From positions 124,001 to 188,000 of the forward strand of contig NZ_BHGL01000006.1 of assembly GCF_003864975.1 (NCBI RefSeq): DNA of 64,000 bases, given 5' to 3'. The notes under the pieces are model-generated. The model was not told the origin of the DNA, ran no database searches, and saw only the letters and a list, made by a program, of their open reading frames with translations. The DNA is from Sulfuriferula thiophila. Its GTDB lineage: Bacteria > Pseudomonadota > Gammaproteobacteria > Burkholderiales > Sulfuriferulaceae. A program made the position numbers and the translations under genes. Numbering within the stretch: position 1 is the first letter of the stretch; the number at the start of each line of letters is the position of its first letter. Positions 37,843-46,990 of this stretch are shown here, one piece after another.

Positions 37843-39213
37843 ATGCCTTACTTCCGATACACCTTACAGCCATTATTGCTGATGTTGGCGACACTCGCTG
37901 GTTGTGCCAGCTATGTGCCGCAACCCTTGTCAGCGCAAGCCACTGCGACGGCTTTCGCCGCCCGTTCGTTGTCTGCACCCGGCCTTGAACAGTATCTGCA
38001 GGCGCATTTGGTTGACCCGGTACCACCCGATACCTGGGATTTGAACCGGCTAACGCTGGCGGCACTGTACTACCATCCTGATCTGGCTGTGGCGCGTGCG
38101 CAGCAAGATGTGGCTGAAGCAGGGGTTGCCATTTCCCGGCAGCGTCCTAATCCGGGTTTGAATTTCACACCGGGCTATAACGCCGATACAATAGCCGGGA
38201 TGTCACCCTGGATCTGGGGTTTGATGCTGAATTTCCCTATTGATACTGCCGGAAGACGCGGCTACATGGAGACACAGGCAGATTTTCAGCGTGACGCGGC
38301 GCGTTTCCATGTGGCTGAAATAGCTTGGCAGATTCGTAGTCAGGTGCGCAGTCGCATGCTGGATGAAGCATCCGCGTTGGGTGAAGTGGATATCCTCCGG
38401 CAAACCTTACAGCTGCGCACAAGCCTGTTGCATGCAATGCAGCGCAGTCTCGCAGCGGGTGAAGCTGGGCGCCCGGAGGTGGAAGCTGCGGAGTCTGCGC
38501 TGGCAGATACGCAGTTGCAATTGCAAATGGCATTGGGCCGTGCAGTCGCGGCTCGGGTAGCCTTGGCGGCAGCAGTCGGCGTGCCGGTGGCGGCACTCGA
38601 CCATGTGAAAATTTCCTTTGATATGTTCAACCGGCCGCTTTCGGTAGCGCAAATCCCTACGCCGGCAGTGCGTCGTGCAGCGCTGACTAATCGCGCTGAC
38701 CTGTTGGCAGCACTGGCCCGGTATGCCGCGAGCCAGTCTGCGCTGCAGTTGGAAATTGCGCGGCAATATCCGGATTTGCAGCTCGGTCCCGGCTACAAAT
38801 GGGACCAGGGTGCTAATAAATGGTCGCTGGGAATTAATCTGACGTTGCCGTTATTCAATCAGAATCAGGGTCAAATCGCGCAGGCCAAAGCGCAACGCGA
38901 GCTGGCCGCGATGCAGTTTGTCGCGCTGCAAACCCGGGATATTGAGCAGAGCGAGCGTGCTCTGGCAGGCTACCGTGCGGCACTCGCAACAGTGGATGCT
39001 GCACAGTCTGCCGTGACTGTGCAACACTTGCGTGTCACTTCCGCACAGCGACAGCTATTGTCGGGCTATACCAGCCGCAGTGCTGTGGATGAGGCACAAT
39101 TGCAGTATCTGGCAGCAGAAACGACACGCCTTAACGCTGTCATGCAGGCGCAGCAACAATTGGGCGCGCTGGAAGATGCGATAGCGCATCCGCTGGATGG
39201 CGCCATGAAATAA
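37843..39213 (+). CDS. TolC-family outer-membrane efflux lipoprotein
   Basis: Outer-membrane channel (456 aa) of the CzcC/NodT group. A lipoprotein signal (LLLMLATLAGCAS) places the lipidated Cys about 20 residues in. The repeat structure of TolC proteins is seen as two similar halves, with PDLAVARAQQDVAEA and YPDLQLGPGYKWDQG. The ATG at 37843 has AGGA upstream and gives the lipobox in the right place; earlier GTG and ATG codons do not. It is first in a three-gene tripartite efflux operon. Confidence 0.86.
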   Translation: MPYFRYTLQPLLLMLATLAGCASYVPQPLSAQATATAFAARSLSAPGLEQYLQAHLVDPVPPDTWDLNRLTLAALYYHPDLAVARAQQDVAEAGVAISRQRPNPGLNFTPGYNADTIAGMSPWIWGLMLNFPIDTAGRRGYMETQADFQRDAARFHVAEIAWQIRSQVRSRMLDEASALGEVDILRQTLQLRTSLLHAMQRSLAAGEAGRPEVEAAESALADTQLQLQMALGRAVAARVALAAAVGVPVAALDHVKISFDMFNRPLSVAQIPTPAVRRAALTNRADLLAALARYAASQSALQLEIARQYPDLQLGPGYKWDQGANKWSLGINLTLPLFNQNQGQIAQAKAQRELAAMQFVALQTRDIEQSERALAGYRAALATVDAAQSAVTVQHLRVTSAQRQLLSGYTSRSAVDEAQLQYLAAETTRLNAVMQAQQQLGALEDAIAHPLDGAMK

Positions 39214-39265
39214 GAGCAAAGCCTGACCCCGCACATGATGTACCAGCCAACAAAGGATTCCAGCC

Positions 39266-40306
39266 ATGACACAGAAACGCAGTATTTTTTTGGGGTTGGT
39301 CGTTTTGGCGTTGATCATTGTTATCGTTTTCTGGATGCGCAGTGTGCCGTCTGCCAAAGTGCCGGATAGCACGCTAGCAGATGTGCCTGCGGTGGGTATG
39401 GTAGTTGTCAGTCCCGGGCAGTTGCAGGCGAGCGGTATAGCTGCACAGGCGTTGCCGCTTACGCGCTTCCAGCCGCAAGCCAGAGCGTATGCCAACGTGG
39501 TTGATCCAGGCCCACTGTTGCAGTTGCGTGGGGAATTACTCGCGGCGCAAGCGCAAACGGATGCGGCGCGCGCTCAGGCTGCTGTGTCAGAGCGTGAATT
39601 TCAGCGTCTGGCGTTGCTAAATAGCCAGGATCATACAGTGTCGGACAAAATGACCGAGGCGGCACAGGCTGCACGGGATGCGGATCGCGCACATCTGCAA
39701 GCGGCACAGGCAAGCTCAAGGACTGCTGTTGATATGGCGCGCAACCGCTGGGGGGATGTGTTGGAAAAGTGGGCGCTTAGCGCAAACTCACCGCAACTGG
39801 ATGCACTGAATTCAGGTCAGCACGTGCTGCTTTCTGTCGCGTTACCGATAGGCGGGCTGATGCTTGCACCGTCGCCAACTATCCATGTCGGGTTGTCTGG
39901 TACGGGCAGTCAGGTTGCTGCGCAGCTGATATCCGCCGCACCCCTGGCTGATCCGGTTACCCAGAGCCCGACCTATTTTTATCTGGCACCGCGAGGAATA
40001 TTGCGTATCGGTATGCGTGTCGAGGCATTGCTCCCTGTTGGCGGGTTACTCAATGGGGTGGTGATTCCGGACTCCGCGGTGATCTGGTATGCCAATCGGC
40101 CGTGGGTTTATGTGCAGTCCGCCGATACGCAATTCGTGCGCCGCGAAATCGCCGTCGACACCCCCGCACCCGGTGGCTGGTTTGTTGCGCAGTGGCTCGG
40201 CGGCGAACGCGTGGTGGTCAAGGGCGCCGCGCTGCTTTTTTCGCAGGAATTCCAGCCTAAACCACAAGCAGGTGCCCCTGTAAGCGGGGATGGAGACGAT
40301 GATTAA
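39266..40306 (+). CDS. RND efflux periplasmic adaptor protein
   Basis: Membrane-fusion protein (346 aa) linking the RND pump to the outer-membrane channel. It has an N-terminal membrane anchor (FLGLVVLALIIVIVFW). The hairpin region is Ala/Gln-rich (AAQAQTDAARAQAAVSERE). The barrel and membrane-proximal parts follow, with IPDSAVIWYANRPWVYV. It is somewhat short and lacks a visible His-rich tail, so metal binding at the terminus is not evident. It sits 52 bases after the TolC gene and 30 before the pump. Confidence 0.85.
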   Translation: MTQKRSIFLGLVVLALIIVIVFWMRSVPSAKVPDSTLADVPAVGMVVVSPGQLQASGIAAQALPLTRFQPQARAYANVVDPGPLLQLRGELLAAQAQTDAARAQAAVSEREFQRLALLNSQDHTVSDKMTEAAQAARDADRAHLQAAQASSRTAVDMARNRWGDVLEKWALSANSPQLDALNSGQHVLLSVALPIGGLMLAPSPTIHVGLSGTGSQVAAQLISAAPLADPVTQSPTYFYLAPRGILRIGMRVEALLPVGGLLNGVVIPDSAVIWYANRPWVYVQSADTQFVRREIAVDTPAPGGWFVAQWLGGERVVVKGAALLFSQEFQPKPQAGAPVSGDGDDD

Positions 40307-40336
40307 TTCGCACACATTTCCGTTGGATTTCCTCTC

Positions 40337-43300
40337 ATGCTGACCCCTGTCGTTAACTTTGCCATCCGCTTTCGCGGCGTCGTCATCGCACTGGCAATGC
40401 TGCTGGCGGGGTACGGTCTGTTCGCCCTCAGTCATGCGCGGCTGGATGTGTTTCCTGAATTTGCCCCACCGCAGGTGCAAGTCCAGACTGAAGCTCCCGG
40501 ACTGTCACCTGAGCAGGTGGAAGTGCTGGTTACTCAGCCGCTGGAAAATCGGCTGTCTGGTCTGGGAGGAATCAAAAATCTGCGCTCCAAGTCGTTTCAG
40601 GGGCTGTCCATGATTACCCTGACTTTTACAGCGAACACTGATATCTATAGGGCTCGTCAGGCTGTGTCAGAGCAGATTGGCGGTGCGGCGGCAGTTCTTC
40701 CGCAAGGTGTCAAAATACCCGCTATGCTGCCACTGGCTTCATCCACCAGCGTGGTGCTGAGTCTCGGTTTGACTTCGAAGTCGCGCTCGCTGATGGAATT
40801 GCGCACCCTTGCCGACTGGAGCGTCAAGCCGCAGCTGCTTTCCGTGCACGGGGTGGCGGGCATTTCCGTATTTGGCGGCGAGGTGAAGCAGTTGCAGATC
40901 CAGATCGCCCCCGACAAGCTGGTGCGCTACGGCCTGTCTATCCAGGACGTGGTCGATGCGGCAAAACGGGCAACCGCGGTGCGCGGCGCCGGCATCATCG
41001 AAAACAACAACCAGCGCATCACGCTGGAAACCACCGGGCAGCCCATCTCCGCCGCAGCGTTGGGGGCGGTGGTGCTGCGCAATCAGGGCGGCGCCACCCT
41101 GCACCTGGCAGATGTCGCGAATGTGACGGTGGCGCCCGCCCCCGCAGTCGGCGCGGCTTCGATCGAGGGGCAGCCGGGCGTGATGCTGGTGGTCGAGGAA
41201 CAGTACGGCGCGAATACCCTGGCCGTGACCCGGGCGCTGGAGCGGCGCCTCGCGCAGCTCAAACCCGCCCTCACTGCCGAAGGCGTGACACTGAATCCCG
41301 ACCTGTTCCGTCCGGCCAACTTCATTGAAACCGCGATCAGCCACCTGCGCACCGCGCTGCTGATCGGCGCTGCGCTGGTGCTGATCGTGCTGTTCCTGTT
41401 CCTGTTCAACGCGCGCGCAGCGGTCATTTCGGCCACCGCGATTCCGCTTTCGCTGCTGACTGCGGTGATCGTGCTGAATCACTTCGGCATCGGCCTCAAT
41501 ACCATGACGCTGGGCGGACTCGCCATCGCCATCGGCGAGGTGGTGGACGACGCCATTGTCGATGTGGAAAACATTTTCCGGCGCCTGCGCGAAAACCGCC
41601 TGCTGGCCGCCCCGCTGAATGCGGCGCAAGTGGTGCTGAGTGCATCGCTCGAAGTGCGCGGTGCAGTGATCTACGCCACCTTCATTGTGGCGCTGGTATT
41701 CGTGCCGGTATTGACGCTGTCCGGCGTCGCCGGCAGCCTGTTCGGCCCGCTGGCAATCGCCTATATTGCGGCCATCATGGCTTCGCTGGTGGTGGCGCTG
41801 ACGCTGACCCCGGCGCTGGCCTATGCGTTGCTGGCAAGCCGTGCCGCCGAAGCAAAAGAGCCGCCGCTGGGTGTATGGCTCAAGGCGCGCTACACCCGTC
41901 TGCTCTCCGGCATCGAGCAGCGTACGGGCGCGGTGATTCTGGTCGTGGTGTTGCTGTGCGGCGCGGCATTTGCGGTGCTGCCGTTCCTGCAGGGCAGCTT
42001 CCTGCCCACGTTGCGCGAGGGACATTTCATCGTCCATATGAAAATGGCACCGGGCACGTCGCTGGCCCAGTCGCTTGAGCTGGGGCAACGTGTGAGCGCA
42101 TCGCTCAGCCGTATTCCGGGAATCCGTTCGGTGGCCCAGCGCGTCGGGCGTGCAACTCAGGTGTCGGATCCGGCAGGTGCTTTTGCGAGCGAATTTGAAG
42201 TGGATCTGGCACCGCTGTCGGGTGCAGGGCAGCAGCGTGTCTTAAATGCTATTCGTAATGCTGTACTGCCGTTCGTGGGTGCGAGTTTCTCGGTTAATAC
42301 CTTCCTGACCGAACGGATTCATGAAACGATTTCGGGTTACACCGCGCCGGTGGTGGTGAATGTGTACGGTAATGATCTCAACGTGCTCGATCGAAAAGCT
42401 GAAGAGATCGCCGCTGCGATCCGTAGCGTGCCAGGTGCAGGTGCGGTGCAGGTGCAAGCGCCTACTGGCAGCCCACAACTGGTTATTCATTTGCGTGATA
42501 ACGCGCTGTCACAGCTCGGTATCGCCCCGGTAGATGCGCTCAGCACGATAGAAACTGCTTATGCCGGTACATTGGTGGGTGAGGTGTACGACGGCAACAG
42601 GGTATTTGATGTGGCCGTAGTGTTGGCGTCAGGGTCACGGCAAAGCCCGGCGCAAGTGGGCGAGCTGCCGTTGAAGACGCCGGACGGCCGCATGGTGCTA
42701 CTCAAGGACATTGCCGATATTCACCAGACCGATGGGCGTTATCTGATCCTGCACGACGACGCGCAACGCCTGCAGGTGGTGACCGCAGACGTCAAGGGAC
42801 GTGCGCTGTCGAGTTTTGTCACGGCGGTGAAAAAACAGATCGCGGCGCAGGTCACGCTGCCGCGCGGCACTTACCTGGTCTACGCCGGCGATGCGCCGGA
42901 GCAGGCCCGCGCCCAACAGGATCTGCTGTTGCATTCGGCACTGGCTGCGGTGGGCGTAGCATTACTGCTGTATATGGCACTGGGCGGCGTGCGCTCGACC
43001 ATTCTGGTGTTCGCCAACCTGCCGTTCGCGCTGGCCGGCGGCGTGGTGATGGTGCTCGTCACCGGCGGGGTATTGTCGATCGGCTCGCTGGTGGGTTTCG
43101 TCACGCTGTTCGGCATTACCCTGCGTAACGCCATCATGCTGATCTCGCACTATCGCCATCTGGTAGAGGTGGAAGGCGTGGCGTGGGGCAAGGATGCCGC
43201 GATACGCGGCGCAGCGGAACGCCTGTCGCCGATCCTGATGACAGCGCTGGTCACCGCGCTGGGGCTGCTGCCGCTGGCGCTGACCAGCGGCGCGCCAGGC

Positions 43301-43432
43301 AACGAGATCGAAGGCCCGATGGCGGCCGTCATCCTGGGCGGGCTGATCACTTCCACGCTGCTCAACCTGCTGATCCTGCCGACGCTCGCGCTGCGCTATG
43401 GGCGCTTTGAGCGCCAAACTCAATTTCAATAA
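40337..43432 (+). CDS. RND-family efflux pump permease, heavy-metal-efflux-like
   Basis: Proton-driven inner-membrane pump (1031 aa). The first span is GVVIALAMLLAGYGLFAL. LDVFPEFAPPQVQVQTEAPG is typical of the CzcA/CusA-like class. The fourth membrane segment carries the proton-relay acids in IAIGEVVDDAIVDVEN. The C-terminal spans include ILVFANLPFALAGGVVM. The class suggests metal cations, but HME-like relatives with this TM4 signature have uncertain substrates. It forms one operon with the adaptor and TolC genes. Stretches around 40800-42100 and 42670-43420 are visibly richer in GC than the rest of the operon. Confidence 0.86.
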   Translation: MLTPVVNFAIRFRGVVIALAMLLAGYGLFALSHARLDVFPEFAPPQVQVQTEAPGLSPEQVEVLVTQPLENRLSGLGGIKNLRSKSFQGLSMITLTFTANTDIYRARQAVSEQIGGAAAVLPQGVKIPAMLPLASSTSVVLSLGLTSKSRSLMELRTLADWSVKPQLLSVHGVAGISVFGGEVKQLQIQIAPDKLVRYGLSIQDVVDAAKRATAVRGAGIIENNNQRITLETTGQPISAAALGAVVLRNQGGATLHLADVANVTVAPAPAVGAASIEGQPGVMLVVEEQYGANTLAVTRALERRLAQLKPALTAEGVTLNPDLFRPANFIETAISHLRTALLIGAALVLIVLFLFLFNARAAVISATAIPLSLLTAVIVLNHFGIGLNTMTLGGLAIAIGEVVDDAIVDVENIFRRLRENRLLAAPLNAAQVVLSASLEVRGAVIYATFIVALVFVPVLTLSGVAGSLFGPLAIAYIAAIMASLVVALTLTPALAYALLASRAAEAKEPPLGVWLKARYTRLLSGIEQRTGAVILVVVLLCGAAFAVLPFLQGSFLPTLREGHFIVHMKMAPGTSLAQSLELGQRVSASLSRIPGIRSVAQRVGRATQVSDPAGAFASEFEVDLAPLSGAGQQRVLNAIRNAVLPFVGASFSVNTFLTERIHETISGYTAPVVVNVYGNDLNVLDRKAEEIAAAIRSVPGAGAVQVQAPTGSPQLVIHLRDNALSQLGIAPVDALSTIETAYAGTLVGEVYDGNRVFDVAVVLASGSRQSPAQVGELPLKTPDGRMVLLKDIADIHQTDGRYLILHDDAQRLQVVTADVKGRALSSFVTAVKKQIAAQVTLPRGTYLVYAGDAPEQARAQQDLLLHSALAAVGVALLLYMALGGVRSTILVFANLPFALAGGVVMVLVTGGVLSIGSLVGFVTLFGITLRNAIMLISHYRHLVEVEGVAWGKDAAIRGAAERLSPILMTALVTALGLLPLALTSGAPGNEIEGPMAAVILGGLITSTLLNLLILPTLALRYGRFERQTQFQ

Positions 43433-43457
43433 CTGCATTTAATAAAATAATTTCATC

Positions 43458-43474
43458 TTTAAGCCTCTGTTAAG
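43458..43474 (+). promoter_or_regulatory. Tandem TTAAG operator upstream of the PepSY gene
   Basis: TTTAAG-N5-GTTAAG repeats with 11-bp spacing, 69-85 bases before the PepSY start. It is the same arrangement as at 28769-28785 in front of the other COG4705 gene. A -10-like TACTCT lies about 12 bases on. Control by the QseB-like regulator at 29619 is inferred. Confidence 0.58.
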
Positions 43475-43542
43475 AGTTGGCCCCTTACTCTGTGAAAACG
43501 GCAAAACATTTCGTTGCGCTGATTTAATCAAGGAATTTCATC

Positions 43543-43848
43543 ATGGTTCAGAATAAAAGCGTAATAGCAGTGGCATTGGTGATGTTGTTGGGTGCTGTGG
43601 GCGCACAGGCTTATACAGGCGAGGCATTGGCAAAACATGCCAAGGTAACGATGGTCGAGGCACGCGCCGTCGCCTTGAAGGCACATGCCGGCAAAATCAC
43701 CGATGAGGAGCTGGAAAAAGAAGCAGGTGGCAGTGGCTTGCGTTATTCATTCGATATCCGCGTGGGTAAAGTTACTCAGGAAGTAGGCGTAGATGCGCAG
43801 ACCGGTGCGCTACTGGAAAACAAGGCTGAGGGTGCCAATCCAGATTAA
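43543..43848 (+). CDS. Small exported PepSY-domain protein
   Basis: 101-residue periplasmic protein. The signal peptide covers about residues 1-23 (VIAVALVMLLGAVGAQA). One PepSY domain follows: KVTMVEARAVALKAHAGKI, then RYSFDIRVGKVTQEVGVDAQTG. PepSY domains bind or inhibit peptidases and are common near two-component systems and metal-related membrane proteins. It lies 58 bases before the interrupted COG4705 gene, under a shared upstream operator. Its exact role is unknown. Confidence 0.82.
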   Translation: MVQNKSVIAVALVMLLGAVGAQAYTGEALAKHAKVTMVEARAVALKAHAGKITDEELEKEAGGSGLRYSFDIRVGKVTQEVGVDAQTGALLENKAEGANPD

Positions 43849-43906
43849 TGGATAGCTGCATCCTGAGGTCACGCCAACTCGACAACTACCGAAGCGGAAC
43901 AGAAAT

Positions 43907-44665
43907 ATGAATACTAAACAGCAAGAGATACTCAGCAAGGTGCCAGAGGTGACGCTTATCTTCTGGATAATTAAAATTCTGGCCACTACCTTGGGTGAGA
44001 CGGGCGGTGATGCGGTATCCATGTCCATGCATCTCGGTTACCTGATCGGTACCGGGATATTTGCAGCGATATTCATGGTTGCGGTAATTGCGCAAATTAC
44101 GGCAAAGCAGTTTCATCCTGTCATCTACTGGACAACCATTATCGCCACAACCACGGTTGGCACGACGCTGGCGGATTTTGCTGACCGTTCGCTGGGTATC
44201 GGCTATGCGGGTGGTACGGCAATTCTGTTCACCTTGCTGATGGCTTCGCTGTTCATCTGGTATCGCGTGCTGGGTTCGGTAGCTGTGGATAGCGTGAGTT
44301 CGCCGAAGTCGGAGATGTTTTACTGGATTACTATCATGTTTTCACAAACGCTGGGCACGGCGCTTGGCGATTGGACAGCGGATACGGCTGGTCTTGGGTA
44401 CGGTGGTGGTGCAATTGTGTTTGGTACGATGCTGGCGATTATTGCGCTGGCATATTACCGAACCAGAATTTCACGCACGGTACTTTTCTGAGCAGCATTC
44501 ATACTAACCCGGCCGCTTGGTGCGGTGGTCGGTGATTTTCTGGATAAACCGATCAGCAAGGGTGGTCTTGAGTTAAGCCGTTTTTCTGCTTCGGCGACAT
44601 TGCTTGCATTGATCGTGTTTGCTGTCTTTATGTTTGCGCATAAACCAGCAAAACAGGGGCATTGA
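43907..44665 (+). pseudogene. COG4705-type membrane protein interrupted by an in-frame TGA
   Basis: Paralogue of the membrane protein at 28833. It starts EVTLIFWIIKILATTLGETGGDA and is intact for 194 codons to RISRTVLF, then meets TGA at 44489-44491. The same frame continues for 57 more codons (AAFILTRPLGAVVGDFLDKP onward) to a natural stop at 44663-44665. The paralogue reads AFWLAYILTRPFGA here, so TGG (Trp) to TGA is the simplest explanation. Total length with Trp restored would be 252 aa, matching the paralogue. It is either a recent nonsense mutation, a sequencing error or stop-codon readthrough; no frameshift is involved. Confidence 0.83.
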
Positions 44666-44689
44666 ACAAAGTGCTGTTGCGCGAAGTAT

Positions 44690-46159
44690 TCACGACAGAG
44701 TGGCCTGTTGTTGATGCATTTCCAGTTGGTGGGCGGCCCATTGCTGCTCATCCTTGAGGTAGCGGGTCGGGTCCAACCCTGGCTCGCCTTCTGCTGCCAG
44801 TGAGGTAAGTGCCTCGGCTATGCTGCTGAAAATGCGGTCGATTTCGTGCTTTTCGATGGTGAGTGGCGGCGAGATGGCGATGATGTCACCGGTATAACGC
44901 ACCAGCACGCCCATTTCGTAGCACTTGAGATAGGTAGCAAAGGCGCGGGCACCCGGCCTGTCCGGGGTTGGCTCCAGTTCGATTCCGGCCACCAGGCCAA
45001 TATTGCGAATGTCCTTGACGAAAGGCACGCCTTTCAGGCTGTGGGCGGCCTGTTCGAAGTGCTCGCTCAGTCCGGCAGCGCGCTCTTCCAGCTTTTCTGT
45101 AGCAAAAATATCGAGCATGGCGACGGCGGCGGTACAGGCGATCGGGTGAGCGGTGTAGGTGTAGCCATGCGGCAGCTCGATGGCGTTGGCCGGGCTGTTG
45201 CTCATGAACGCTTCGTGGATTTCGCGTTTGACCGCAACTGCGCCCATCGGCACCGCGCCGTTGGTCAGGCCTTTGGCGCAGGTGAGGATGTCAGGCACCA
45301 CGCCGAAATAGTCGGCGGCGAACTTGGTACCGAGACGGCCGAAACCGGTGATGACTTCGTCGAAAATTAACAAAATTCCGTATTTGTCGCAGATCTCGCG
45401 CAGGCGCTTGAGATAGCCGGCTGGTGGCAGCACTACGCCGGCCGAGCCTTGTATCGGCTCCACGATCAGTGCGGCAATGGTGGCCGGGTCATGCAGGGTG
45501 GTGATGCGCTGTTCGAATTCGTTGGCGAGTGCGATGCCGCCGTCCTGCGGCAAGCCGCGGGTGAAAGCGTTACGGCTGATATCCAGGGTGTGGCGGATAT
45601 GATCGACGCCTGCCAGACCATTGCCGAACGCCTTGCGGTTACCGGCGATGCCACCTACTGCCAGCCCGCCGAAATTGACGCCGTGATAGCCGCGCTCGCG
45701 ACCGATCAGCTTGTTGCGCAGCGGATTGCCGGTGACGCGGTGATACGCCAGTGCGATTTTTAGCGCGGTATCGGCAGACTCGGAGCCGGATCCAGTAAAG
45801 AAGATGCGGTCGAGCCCCTGTGGCATGAATTGCGCCAGGCGTTCTGCTGCTTCGAACGCCAGCGGGTGGCTGTTTTGAAAAGCAGGGGCGTAGTCCAGTG
45901 TGCGTAACTGGTGCGCCACGGCACTGGCGATTTCTTCGCGGCCATGGCCGGCGGCTACACACCACAAGCCGGCGGTACCGTCGAGCAGGGTGCGGTCGTC
46001 GATGGTGGTGTAGTAGTTGCCTTTCGCTGCCTTGAACAGGCGCGGCATGCTTTTGAACTGGCGGTTCGCGGTAAACGGCATCCAGTAGTGCTCGAGGTTT
46101 GGTAAGTCAGCCACATGAACTCCTAGTTTCGTCAATTCATCGTTATTTTGATTATACAT
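44690..46159 (-). CDS. Class III omega-aminotransferase (beta-alanine:pyruvate type)
   Basis: PLP aminotransferase (489 aa). It opens LEHYWMPFTANRQFK and LLDGTAGLWCVAAGHGR, typical of beta-alanine/omega-amino acid:pyruvate aminotransferases. The phosphate-binding FFTGSGSESADTALK, the PLP Asp in LIFDEVITGFGR and the lysine in LTCAKGLTNGAVPMGAV are all present. It is divergent from the GntR regulator, with 77 bases between, so it may be regulated by it. The start codon lies next to an inverted repeat and no strong ribosome site is seen. The substrate is likely beta-alanine or another omega-amine. Confidence 0.85.
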   Translation of the reverse strand: MYNQNNDELTKLGVHVADLPNLEHYWMPFTANRQFKSMPRLFKAAKGNYYTTIDDRTLLDGTAGLWCVAAGHGREEIASAVAHQLRTLDYAPAFQNSHPLAFEAAERLAQFMPQGLDRIFFTGSGSESADTALKIALAYHRVTGNPLRNKLIGRERGYHGVNFGGLAVGGIAGNRKAFGNGLAGVDHIRHTLDISRNAFTRGLPQDGGIALANEFEQRITTLHDPATIAALIVEPIQGSAGVVLPPAGYLKRLREICDKYGILLIFDEVITGFGRLGTKFAADYFGVVPDILTCAKGLTNGAVPMGAVAVKREIHEAFMSNSPANAIELPHGYTYTAHPIACTAAVAMLDIFATEKLEERAAGLSEHFEQAAHSLKGVPFVKDIRNIGLVAGIELEPTPDRPGARAFATYLKCYEMGVLVRYTGDIIAISPPLTIEKHEIDRIFSSIAEALTSLAAEGEPGLDPTRYLKDEQQWAAHQLEMHQQQATLS

Positions 46160-46168
46160 AAAATAACG
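46141..46168. promoter_or_regulatory. Inverted repeat over the aminotransferase start
   Basis: CGTTATTTT (46141-46149) and AAAATAACG (46160-46168) form a perfect 9-base dyad with a 10-base spacer covering the start codon of the minus-strand aminotransferase. It could be an operator or an mRNA hairpin that limits translation. Confidence 0.45.
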
Positions 46169-46180
46169 GAATATTCTTAT

Positions 46181-46194
46181 GTCTTATATAAGAC
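46181..46194. promoter_or_regulatory. Palindromic GntR-type operator
   Basis: GTCTTATATAAGAC is a perfect 14-bp palindrome centred between the divergent aminotransferase and GntR regulator genes, 42 bases before the regulator start. GntR/HutC-family regulators bind short dyads of this kind, so it is the likely site for the adjacent regulator. Confidence 0.65.
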
Positions 46195-46236
46195 TAGTGG
46201 ACTTGATTACGTGTTGTTGGATATACTCAGCAAACG

Positions 46237-46983
46237 ATGACTAAAGAACCCGCTATCCCCAATTTCATGCCGCTGTACGAACAGATCAAGCGGCTGATTA
46301 CCCGCAGCCTGTCTGACGGCGAATGGCAGCCGGGTGAGATGATCCCCAGTGAAATCGCGCTGGCGCGCCGTTTTAATGTTAGCCAGGGCACGGTGCGCAA
46401 AGCCATTAACGAGCTGGTCGCGGAAAATATGCTGATGCGGCGGCAGGGCAAGGGCACTTTTGTGGCCACCCATGCCGATGACGGCACAACCTACCGCTTC
46501 TTGCATCTACGTAATCTGGCGGGTGAGCAGGAGTATCCGCAAAGCAAGTTTATCAATTTTAGTCGTGGCAAGGCGGATGCGCAGGTAGCCAAGCGCCTGG
46601 GCATTCTTAGCGGCAGCGCGCTGGTGCAGATGCAGCGCGTGCTTACCTTGTCCGGCAAGCCGGTGGTGTATGACGATATCCGTCTGCCGGCGACGCTGCT
46701 CAAAGGTATCTCCAGCGCGATGGTCGAAGAGCACGTCAATGCCTTTAAGGGCACGCTGTATTCGCTGTATGAAACCCAGTACCAGATCCGCATTATTTCG
46801 GCACAGGAACGCATTCGCGCAACGCTGGCGGATGCGGATATTGCTGAATTGCTTGGTGTGGCTGCGGGTACGCCGCTGTTATGCATCGAACGGGTGGCGT
46901 TTACCTACAAGCATCAGCCGGTGGAATGGCGCATGAGCTATATCAGCACCGAGCACCATTATTATTTTGATGAACTGAATTAG
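46237..46983 (+). CDS. GntR-family (HutC/FarR type) transcriptional regulator
   Basis: 248-residue regulator. The N-terminal winged helix is MPLYEQIKRLITRSL, then PSEIALARRFNVSQGTVRKA and RRQGKGTF. The C-terminal UTRA effector domain covers about residues 95-245 with LLCIERVAFTYKHQPVEWR. It lies 7 bases upstream of sdhC in the same direction, a layout common in betaproteobacteria, and probably senses a small carboxylate. It faces the omega-aminotransferase, and a perfect palindrome lies between them. Confidence 0.88.
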   Translation: MTKEPAIPNFMPLYEQIKRLITRSLSDGEWQPGEMIPSEIALARRFNVSQGTVRKAINELVAENMLMRRQGKGTFVATHADDGTTYRFLHLRNLAGEQEYPQSKFINFSRGKADAQVAKRLGILSGSALVQMQRVLTLSGKPVVYDDIRLPATLLKGISSAMVEEHVNAFKGTLYSLYETQYQIRIISAQERIRATLADADIAELLGVAAGTPLLCIERVAFTYKHQPVEWRMSYISTEHHYYFDELN

Positions 46984-46990
46984 GAGCAAT

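Noticed and set aside
40739-42088. Long minus-strand open frame (449 codons) inside the RND pump gene
   Set aside because: Its product is rich in His, Gln and Arg with no domains, as expected from the antisense of a GC-rich gene. The plus-strand pump is complete and well supported.
44470-44665. A frameshift in the second COG4705 gene
   Set aside because: Translation past the stop continues in the same frame to a natural end, so it is a nonsense codon and not an insertion or deletion.
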